A stretch of DNA of 64,000 nucleotides, taken from contig NC_134031.1 of the NCBI RefSeq assembly GCF_964204645.1, positions 7,175,001-7,239,000 of the forward strand, written 5' to 3'. The stretch comes from Tubulanus polymorphus (lineage: Eukaryota > Nemertea > Palaeonemertea > Tubulaniformes > Tubulanidae). The number at the start of each line of letters is the position of its first letter. The stretch's first letter is position 1. Below, piece by piece: positions 36,901 to 42,300 of this stretch. Made by a program: the position numbers and the translations under genes. The notes beneath the pieces are model-generated. The model ran no database searches. It was not told where the DNA came from and worked only from the letters and a program-made list of their open reading frames with translations.

Positions 36901-39900
36901 GGAATCAATGAGTCATAGGGACCCTGTATACAGATAAAGTGTTGATATCATACTCACATATTCCAGTTCAAATCGTACAAATTCCAGTCCCGAAGTCATT
37001 GTCATTAATATCTGTAACCGCTGCAAAGTAGAAATAAAATCTTCTTTCAGTAAACATACGAAATCGTGGCAAATCCAGAGTATACAGGATCATGATTTAA
37101 TCCCAATGATTTTATGAATCATCGAGTAAGACGCAAATCGAACTTCATACAAACCTGATCGTCCAATAACAACGATTCCTTCACGTAATATTTGCGAACG
37201 ACTTTCGAATTCTCCGTAATGCATTTCATGTAGCATTCGAGTAAATTTTCATTCAATGCCATGTACAGCCAAGCCCGACCTGGAAATATTCATCGATTTA
37301 CCAAAAGCTGCCCCAAAGTATGTCGACTCAAAACTACTGAACGAAACGGTGTAAGCAACAAGATAAGACCTTTCAACGATCTTGGAGTAACTATTTGACT
37401 ATTCCAAGCGATGATTTACATACAAAAGTTGTACTTAAATTTTGACTTTGTAATTATCTAATTCCCGAATCATACACTCAGTAAACCAACATTGAAAGCG
37501 TCAATCATTATACAAGGATATTGGAGTTGGTCATTGATACTGGGTTTATCCATTCACTATCAAATGCGAAAAGCCACTGTGCCAACACTAGGTGAAACTA
37601 GCCTCTGCTAGAATGTTCTACTTTTAAATCTTCAGTAAAACCCGCTTAATTCGGATTGGTTTAACCCAGATATTGATCAAATCTGAATATCATTTCTATC
37701 TATCTATACATAAACATATAAACATCATGTAATCCAATTTCTCATAATTCAGATGGATTTCATCTAAGCAACTGATCCAAATTACTGACATGCAAGGTCT
37801 ACTCTATAGATAGGCCTCACAGATGAATTCTCAATACAAGAATCAAGCCCATGTTCTGAAAACATACGTGACCGGACCCTAGACAACAAAATTAGCGAGC
37901 TACGCAACCAGAGCAGTACCAGCAATCAGTACGAACCTTTCCCAAGATCGGTTGTCACTTTAGTCAAGCGATCGATTTCTTTTACGGCTTCTTTTCGCGT
38001 GAAATATTTCGCCAATTGCCAGTATCCATTGGTGATGTGTCGTAATCTGTGAATACCGAGTGAAACATATTTGAGGATAATACCGGTATTTCATATCAAA
38101 TAAATGAATCTACATCATTGACCCCTTCAGTGCGTAAATTGGTGATGGACTTTTACTAGTACACGGCATCGCGGTGTATTGATGTTGAATTAGTAATTAG
38201 TTTTTATCTCTATCGAAAGATGGTAGCACCTGCCAAACATAGTGAAATATTAGCAAATAATCATACACCGCGCCATGGTGTAGACACAAACACATTGGGG
38301 TGGAATTTTTTTAGATTTTCAAATTATCTCCAGCCCTTTCGGGTATTAATTGGTCGGCACTACAATCGGTTAGGCCAAACTCAAACGGTTTACTGTAGGC
38401 CTATGTATTTTTGTGATTTTTGGCATGTTGACAGAAATCTATGCATGAACTGGTACAACAGATAGATTTCGTTTGTTCAAACAATTATGTGGCCCCAATA
38501 AACCCCGAAAATAGATTTCAGGCATCTACAGCAATAGGTACTTTAAACATCACAGCAAATGAATGTGTACCGTCACAGTGGCTCAGTTGGTACAGCACGT
38601 GAATAACACACGTAGTAGCTGCGCAGACTTGTTGGGAATATATTTTTCTCATTTGTCTAGATATTAGTAGCTTCCTATAGTTCAGCTATCTGTGGTCTCC
38701 GCGCACACACAGGAGCATCTTGAACAGGGGACACAAAAACACATAGCCTAATATAATTGCCCCTACTAAACTGACAGGCATCAAAATTGATAAGTTTGAA
38801 GTAATAGGTTAAAAATCACCCATATGAACATGATCGTTCATTTGTCACTGTCACATAAAAGTTTAAGATATTTTTAGGCCTATATAGGGGTCTTTGATGT
38901 ATTTATACAATTACAAGCAATCCTACATCTAACCCAGCTTCGTTTGGACAGTTGCAACAGGGTAAACAAGATAATATAACTAGAGTACGGCGCTGTTTGA
39001 TATCAGGATATCAAAGCAACCCCTTGAGGTAAATCTTCAATCTGGGTGACAAGGAAAACCATGGTAATAAGTGACAAGTTTCAAAATGTTCCTAATGATA
39101 ATTTGAAGTGTGAATAATTCATAATTTTTCACTTAATACAGAGAAGTGACTTCCACTTACCCGTGTAACAACGCATGGTCAAGATGTTCGCAGAGTTTCT
39201 TTAAAAGTCGATCTTCGTTGTGAAGCGTTACGGTGTCGAATCCATTACAGAACTGGTATTCTTGTAACTAAAAAATAGTAATCACACAAATATTATACCG
39301 TTTGTACATTCTAGATTTTTGCTCTTACATTTCTGTAGGCCTAAGGTAAAGCTGTGCGGCTACAGGCCCTTAGCCTATGCACACAGGCAAGGGTTCTCAC
39401 TATGGCCAGTCTCGATGCCAGCGGGTTCTATTCCTTGCCTCATAAGGAAAATAAATGGATGACTACAGCCGCGATCACACAAGCGTTTTTGATCCGGAGC
39501 AACTGTTCACACAGGTGTCAAATTTGGCCTGTGTCAGTTTGGCCCGACCAAACATGATGGACCAGGCCCGACCCAAATTTCAGCACAGGCCAAATTATTG
39601 TGTGCGAATTGCAACTAGTTCCAGTGAGTCAATTCACTTAGTTAAAGCATTGTTTAGTATCAAGTGACTGTTTAGCGCGTGAATGTGCCTCCCCAATTAG
39701 GCACAGGCAGAATTCGACTCGAGCATAATACGGACCAAATCGTCTCCAGATCACGGCTTAGGAGTCAAATTGCCATTGATAAGTGGTTAAGTACAGAAGC
39801 CCCTTGGTGACATACGAGCTAGCTTTTTCACAATTTCGATTTAACATCGAAATTGGACATAATAACTTAAAATTTGACATAAGTCGAAATTTGGATATAA

Positions 39901-40471
39901 TAAGTGTATTTTATAAGTGTAAGTGAAAAAAATTATGTCGTATGTCACCTAGGGGCTTCCATTGTTAAGCCTATGTGATCAAAGCACAAATAGTGTAATC
40001 TTGATGAAACAGTCTATCCATGTTGAAACAATATACCCTAAAAATCCACAATACAAGAAAAATGATTCTGTAAGGTCTTCCTCCTCTTCTTCCATTTGAT
40101 TTCGACGTTTTGAAAATACGAAATACTCATGGAAACTTTTTCGGACTCTTTTTCTACGAGTAGTACGGCTACGTGATTAATGTAGGCCTATCCTTTGCCG
40201 GAGACAAAATTGTGCTATCATCATAGGCCTATGCCACTTTGTCAGTCAACAGTAACCACAAACAATAAGAGCCGGGTAAATTTTAAACATAATTTACATA
40301 ATTTGATGATTAAGCAATGTGCATTCTTCGATTGTACATAATCATTATATAATGAAATCATGTGATTTTCAATGCATTTTCCCCCACCTGTTTAATAGCG
40401 CGACCGACGCTCTCCAATATCCTATCTTTGAGGCGTAATCGTTCTTTAACGATAGAATTTCGTCTTTCCAT
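21794..40471 (-). CDS. PLEKHM2: PLEKHM2 (SKIP) orthologue, complete gene, 18 coding exons
   Basis: The family is an Arl8 effector on lysosomes that recruits kinesin-1 and drives lysosomes to the cell periphery. I joined 18 coding exons by hand; all have AG acceptors and GT donors, phases agree at every junction, and the total is 3,459 nt (1,152 aa; human about 1,019). Order: RUN domain (about residues 10-163; motifs CEHLDHALLHG, RAWLYMALNEN, SGLEFVRFELEY), the PYLDLSSYMP block, a long Ser/Asp-rich linker with LEVIRVKRKKKKRK (about 200-731), then a PH-like array (about 755-1111). Identity rests on strong remembered similarity to human SKIP along the whole length, for example LVHWEDP, CTNRRKQF, SVLTDAT and CCGVLTN. 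The ATG at 40471 lies in a frame open upstream to an acceptor-like AG at 40511-40512, so about 13 or more extra N-terminal residues are possible. Sure of identity; the exact start is less sure. Confidence 0.95.
22041..22269. mobile_element. Foldback element in last PLEKHM2 intron
   Basis: Ends CTTGAGAGG and CCTCTCAAG, with a second inner pair around GAACTGAAACATTGATTT. Noncoding. Confidence 0.65.
22607..22978 (+). other. Open frame of unknown status in PLEKHM2 intron
   Basis: Up to 123 codons on the strand opposite PLEKHM2, of even composition and starting inside a 31-33-bp palindrome. I recognise no domain. The frame upstream is interrupted by a stop, and no promoter or splice signal is clear. 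It could be a degenerate transposon or retro-gene piece, or chance. Confidence 0.25.
22608..22640. repeat. Near-perfect palindrome
   Basis: GTCCATTTTACCTAG then A then its exact reverse complement; 15-16-bp arms around one base. Confidence 0.9.
23197..23483 (+). mobile_element. MITE, AGC-GCGATCACAC family, copy 1
   Basis: 287 bp with terminal inverted repeats AGCAGCGATCACACGCAGAC and (inverted) AGCCGCCATCACACAAGCGT. Has inner GGCGCGGGC and GCACAGG-type palindromes, no coding. A second copy in the other orientation lies at 39467-39758. Confidence 0.75.
23555..23712. mobile_element. Foldback, next to PLEKHM2 exon 17
   Basis: Arms share GCCCGCAGTTGATGATATAA / TTATATCGACAGCGGG plus AGTTTATTCTGA and TGACTAAACTTC. 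Ends 80 bp from exon 17. Confidence 0.7.
23792..23911 (-). CDS. PLEKHM2: PLEKHM2 exon 17 (third PH-like unit end)
   Basis: A 120-nt exon encoding WVLYFNSELEREKYIQSLSS and AWESYFQ, matching human WVIYLSCTSELDRLLSALNS. Donor GTTAGT, phase 0. Confidence 0.94.
24010..24186 (-). CDS. PLEKHM2: PLEKHM2 exon 16 (third PH-like unit)
   Basis: Encodes residues 1013-1071, CLPCCGVLTNAKLIMCQED and TNFFRTLGSANITDITSVY, against human CIPCCLVLTDDRLFTCHED and TSFFRSLGTAKLGDISAV. Donor GTCAGT. Confidence 0.95.
24600..25360 (+). mobile_element. Dispersed 0.75-kb element, copy A
   Basis: Contains TTCAACGCCCCCTGGTGGCC and ends GGGACTAAAGTCCCAAGTGG plus GCTA. Left terminus missing. About 80 percent like copies at 27372 and 51745 by eye. 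The open frame it carries is not conserved enough to be a gene. Confidence 0.75.
25583..25751 (-). CDS. PLEKHM2: PLEKHM2 exon 15 (central PH domain end)
   Basis: Encodes residues 956-1012: SGCRRNPNNDRQYCFDVIL, then ELQSWLMALCQAVADG, the classical Trp-bearing C-terminal PH helix. Donor GTATGA. Confidence 0.95.
25862..26115 (-). mobile_element. tRNA-headed SINE-like element, copy 1
   Basis: Reading leftward it shows a B-box-like GTTCGAATCCC after a GTGGCAAGTCTTGATGCCA stretch. The body shares TTACCTCAGCGACTTTACA and CAATCTGAT with the 32.4-kb copy. Confidence 0.6.
26305..26379 (-). CDS. PLEKHM2: PLEKHM2 exon 14 (central PH domain)
   Basis: A 75-nt exon encoding DGVLYQYDDQQDSRLSVPKL, continuing the PH fold (human NGILYQYPDRTD). 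Donor GTAACG, phase 2. Confidence 0.92.
27372..28108 (+). mobile_element. Dispersed 0.75-kb element, copy B
   Basis: Starts GGGACACCATGCTCACTTGG; right terminus lost after GAAAAGTGAACGCAA. In the intron between PLEKHM2 exons 13 and 14. Confidence 0.75.
28324..28493 (-). CDS. PLEKHM2: PLEKHM2 exon 13 (central PH domain start)
   Basis: Encodes residues 875-931: LVHWEDP, then SKEGILLYKDHSSFLLGS and WKAAYFVLK, the first strands of the PH domain annotated in human SKIP. Donor GTAGGT, phase 2. Confidence 0.93.
28941..29216. mobile_element. Foldback with 65-bp arms, PLEKHM2 intron
   Basis: GACTTATTTTCACTGGATAA at left against TTATTCAGTGAACATAAGTC at right; the arms also share TATAGCTTAACT and TCTCTAGATTTGTTC. 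Confidence 0.85.
29293..29480. mobile_element. Foldback with about 85-bp arms
   Basis: Near-perfect hairpin: AAATAACGAGACGAGTAGTG to ACTACTCAGTCTCGTTATTT, including GCTTTCGCTACTAATGTATAG. Loop about CATTCACC. It lies 77 bp from the preceding foldback. Confidence 0.9.
29673..29805 (-). CDS. PLEKHM2: PLEKHM2 exon 12
   Basis: Encodes residues 830-874, with RLSVLTDATTQKITLRKWL matching human PSILTDATMEKLALAKFV. It closes the first PH-like unit with a C-terminal helix. Donor GTGAGT. Confidence 0.94.
30319..30389 (-). CDS. PLEKHM2: PLEKHM2 exon 11 (first PH-like unit)
   Basis: A 71-nt exon encoding INIVCTNRRKQFWITTGDEQ; the CTNRRKQF core is identical to human. Donor GTATGT, phase 2. Confidence 0.94.
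30697..30852 (-). CDS. PLEKHM2: PLEKHM2 exon 10 (first PH-like unit)
   Basis: Encodes residues 755-806, ECQTVFLLLTDQSLYLL then YRELDFIS, matching human LLYVLLTDCYVYLL and YNELDYVS. Strand pattern is that of a PH-like fold. Donor GTAAGT. Confidence 0.94.
31040..31140 (+). repeat. Dispersed repeat, second copy at 13700
   Basis: Same motif order as 13700-13790; lies in the intron between PLEKHM2 exons 9 and 10. Confidence 0.5.
31247..31275. repeat. AAAC/GAAC tetranucleotide microsatellite at a splice donor
   Basis: AAACAAACGAACGAACAAAC and on. On the minus strand it begins at the GT of PLEKHM2 exon 9. Confidence 0.9.
31275..31344 (-). CDS. PLEKHM2: PLEKHM2 exon 9
   Basis: A 70-nt exon encoding VDNNTMLYLMLDVFQEQDEQ, aligning with human VDNNHLLLLMIHVFRENEEQ. 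The donor GTTCGT is the start of a tetranucleotide microsatellite. Confidence 0.94.
31577..31805 (-). CDS. PLEKHM2: PLEKHM2 exon 8 (acidic linker)
   Basis: Encodes residues 655-731, acidic, ending SSQEWDIK with an EWD motif at 727-729 that resembles a kinesin-light-chain W-acidic motif. Donor GTATGT, phase 2. Confidence 0.92.
32051..32350 (+). repeat. Tandem repeat, 141-146 bp, 2.1 units
   Basis: Units begin ATTTGAAGAAATAGAA at 32052, 32193 and 32339 and share GGTCCATAGAACAT and TTGATCTGATTAAAACTGTA. Confidence 0.85.
32424..32736. mobile_element. tRNA-headed foldback SINE, copy 2
   Basis: Two tRNA-like heads face each other: GGTTCGAATCCCTG (inverted at left) and GGTTTGAATCCCTG at right, each next to TGATGGCAT or ATGCCATCA. 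The body has GCCTCAGCGATTTTACAGCA. Its edge is about 45 bp from the donor of PLEKHM2 exon 7. Confidence 0.65.
32781..34143 (-). CDS. PLEKHM2: PLEKHM2 exon 7 (long disordered linker)
   Basis: A 1,363-nt exon encoding residues 201-654. It is rich in Ser, Asp, Gly and Pro and probably disordered. It carries LEVIRVKRKKKKRKG, the counterpart of human LEVIRVTKKKKIGKKKK, two copies of SDSQDSG[VM]G, and a stretch of loosely repeated ASP-V-NG-V motifs near the middle. The only Trp is in SSWNDI at residue 608. GC content is clearly higher than in the flanking introns. Donor GTAAGT, phase 1. Confidence 0.95.
35905..36015 (-). CDS. PLEKHM2: PLEKHM2 exon 6 (PYLDL block)
   Basis: Encodes residues 164-200, MPYLDLSSYMP then a Ser-rich LSLSSMSSEASL, matching human APYLDLAPYMPD and SLSLNSFNS. 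Donor GTAATA is weak; a small exon variant is possible. Confidence 0.92.
36335..36960 (+). repeat. Dispersed repeat split by a foldback
   Basis: Shares TGGTGGTTTTGTAACAAATT-like, ATCCTGGTCCCAACT and TAAGGAATCAATGAGTCATA-like pieces in order with 59190-59650; interrupted by 36574-36760. Confidence 0.55.
36574..36760. mobile_element. Foldback with about 73-bp arms
   Basis: ATGTAGAGAAAATCCCACAA at left, TTGTGGGATTCTCTCTACAT at right; long shared AACTTCGAGATAGTAGTTTA. The loop has a GTCATCTTCAGG motif. Confidence 0.9.
36958..37020 (-). CDS. PLEKHM2: PLEKHM2 exon 5 (RUN domain end)
   Basis: A 63-nt exon encoding residues 143-163, MTSGLEFVRFELEY, against human LVSGLEFIRFELDL. Donor GTGAGT, phase 0 on both sides. 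Confidence 0.95.
37155..37279 (-). CDS. PLEKHM2: PLEKHM2 exon 4 (RUN domain)
   Basis: Encodes residues 101-142, with RAWLYMALNENLLECYMK and KYYVKESLLL, the best conserved helix of the RUN fold in this family. Donor GTTTGT, phase 0. Confidence 0.95.
37937..38046 (-). CDS. PLEKHM2: PLEKHM2 exon 3 (RUN domain)
   Basis: Encodes residues 64-101, with NGYWQLAKYFTRKEAVKEID matching human SSGYWVLVVHFTRREAIKQIE. Donor GTTCGT is non-canonical after position +2. Confidence 0.95.
39161..39267 (-). CDS. PLEKHM2: PLEKHM2 exon 2 (RUN domain start)
   Basis: Encodes RUN residues 29-64, including DRLLKKLCEHLDHALLHG, nearly the human KVLQRLCEHLDHALLYG. Acceptor TTTTTTAG, donor GTAAGT, 107 nt. Confidence 0.95.
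39361..39440 (+). mobile_element. tRNA-headed SINE fragment
   Basis: Has GGCCAGTCTCGATGCCAGCG and GGTTCTATTCC, the head of the 32.4-kb family. It lies 26 bp left of MITE copy 2. Confidence 0.45.
39467..39758 (-). mobile_element. MITE, AGC-GCGATCACAC family, copy 2
   Basis: 292 bp; its left end matches the right end of copy 1, and its right half carries ACGATTTGG, GCCTAATT and TTGTTTAGTATCAAGTGA seen inverted in copy 1. Sits in PLEKHM2 intron 1. Confidence 0.75.
39784..39970. mobile_element. Foldback next to MITE copy 2
   Basis: AGAAGCCCCTTGGTGACATA at left, TATGTCACCTAGGGGCTTCC at right; AT-rich middle. Confidence 0.75.
40388..40471 (-). CDS. PLEKHM2: PLEKHM2 exon 1 (start, residues 1-28)
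   Basis: Encodes the N-terminus, with LRLKDRILESVGRAIKQ aligning to human VKDRILENISLSVKK. Donor GTGGGG, phase 0. The frame stays open to an AG at 40511-40512, so this may instead be an internal exon 40388-40510 with the true start further upstream. Confidence 0.85.
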
Positions 40472-41819
40472 CGTTGCTAGTATCACGTTGTTCTCGTCAT
40501 TGTCTTCTTCCTGAGGAGATTTCATTACACATTTTTGACAGTTTTTCTCTCAGACAGCGAAACAAGCGACTTCCACCATTTTGACGTTGACGTCTGCAAA
40601 GTGGCGCCGCGTCTATGAACGCGTGTGTGAGCGGAACTAATATGCAGCCGTGGTTTCGAATCCTGTATGATTCAAAAATATTCTTTAGATGCCATATCAT
40701 TCCTTTGGGCGACGAAAATCGAAATTTAACGAGTTTAATGCATCCGAGATACAACAAAAATCCCTAACGTTATCGTTTATATGATACGTTAGTTCATTTG
40801 TTGCCAATCATTTTTAGGGTAACCTTGATTTATGATATTATCACCATGGAAACTGCATTTTGCGCTTTTTCATCGACACGCCAAAAAAGTTGATTTTGGT
40901 CTCCCAAAAGTAGAAATCGAATCTTGGCAAAGAAAACATTCCTTATAAATAACCTTAAACATGTGAGATCAGTGTATCCGATAGAAGGATGAAAAAATAC
41001 GATTTCAGTAAATGCATTTAATGTGTATTGTTTTCTATCATTGCACCGCACAAATTTTTATGTCCCAGGTAAGACTTGATTGAATACGGTACTCTACAAT
41101 CAGAATCCAATTTTCAAAATACAGTACTACAATTTTGAGTGGGTTATGAAATGATTTAAGCCATATTATACATGATTTGTCGTTTTTCGTGATTATTTTA
41201 CCATATAATTTATGGTAAAAGTTCAGATTCATTGATGCCCGAACGTTGAACTGTTGTTGATTTTACCTCTTTCGCGCCACTCGTCAAAAATATACTTATG
41301 GATCCATTAGGCACCAGACATCACCTTGAAAAGGCTAAATTGAAAAAAAATGTACCGGTGAACCAAAAGTTTTGAATTCTCGCGCGAGAAAACAAAACTT
41401 TTTCAATTCTCGCGCGAGAAAATCAAAAGTTTTGAATTCTCGCGCGAAAAAACCAAACTTTTTGAATTCTCGCGCGAGAAAACCAAAAAACGGGCCAATG
41501 TGAAAAATTTGTTATCGTTGCTTTAGCCGTACAGAAAATTTTTTAGCATGGCCCGAATCAGCCACCATACAAAATTGCCTTTTTGCAACCCAAAATAAGT
41601 CGTCCCAATCGATCCCAAAAGCAGAAAAGGGCACGTATTTTTTAAGATGAGGCCAGATAAAAAAGACACATTCAGTGCATGGTATACATGCACGAATGGA
41701 TTTTCGAAGGCTACGTCCCTGAGCAATCTGGGTTGACGTCGCATTCTATTTTCCAATTAACTTTCACAATTGATAAAATATCTTGGCCTGCGCAGTCATA
41801 TGACAAAAACGATTTCCCC
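40472..41819. promoter_or_regulatory. Divergent intergenic interval
   Basis: Separates PLEKHM2 (leftward) from the repeat-protein gene (rightward). Apart from the 30-bp array I see no gene. It probably holds both promoters, by position only. Confidence 0.4.
41361..41480 (+). repeat. 30-bp x 4 array with CTCGCGCGAG palindromes
   Basis: Four exact-period units, each with TTTTGAATTCTCGCGCGAG (one is TCTCGCGCGAAA). It lies between the divergent starts of PLEKHM2 and the repeat-protein gene. The core resembles CGCG-type promoter motifs (TCTCGCGAGA, bound by BANP in vertebrates; E2F TTTCGCGC), but with an extra CG. Confidence 0.85.
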
Positions 41820-42105
41820 TGAAATTTCCGGGAAACTTGGTTCGGACACTCGCTGTCTCGTCACAGTGCGTTAGGACTTCTCTTAATAAAGGGCTGGTCT
41901 TGGCGTGCCCTTTCTATCAACTTATGACCGGTACTTTAAGCGGTCATTTTTTCATTTTCTTTGCTTCGTATCTGTTGCGTCTCGTGAAAACAATTTTCAG
42001 TCCAGTGGAATCGCAGTGTGGAAAGTTGACAGGAAGGGTAGCCTATTTAATCGAAAAGTAATAAACAACCAACATTCATTTTGTCATCGGTACCGTGAAG
42101 TCTAG
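41820..42105 (+). other. Candidate 5' UTR exon of the repeat-protein gene
   Basis: A GTGAGT donor at 42106 pairs with the TTCTAG acceptor at 42255 to give a 150-bp intron just before the ATG. The left edge is not defined; I see no clear TATA box. Confidence 0.4.
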
Positions 42106-42260
42106 GTGAGTGGCAATTTTTTATCTATCTAATTGAAAACTCGATTTTTTCTTTATGAAGTCTGTATACGTATATACATGAAAAATGTAGCAATCCATTG
42201 GCTATGCAAATTGTTGCAAAATATTTTCTTTTCTTTTTTGGCGATGTGATTCTAGGGAAA

Positions 42261-42300
42261 ATGTCTTCTTTTCATCACCAGTCCTCTTCTTCCCACAGCT
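42261..42300 (+). CDS. Repeat-protein gene, coding exon 1
   Basis: Start codon and MSSFHHQSSSSHS, ending one base into a codon at a GTAAGT donor. Preceded by an AG acceptor at 42254-42255. Confidence 0.68.

Noticed and set aside
38574-38635. tRNA gene starting GTGGCTCAGTTGGTACAGCA
   Set aside because: A-box-like only; no B box or acceptor stem at the right distance. At most a SINE or tRNA remnant.
41361-41480. CRISPR array
   Set aside because: The 30-bp units are direct tandem copies without spacers, in an animal genome.
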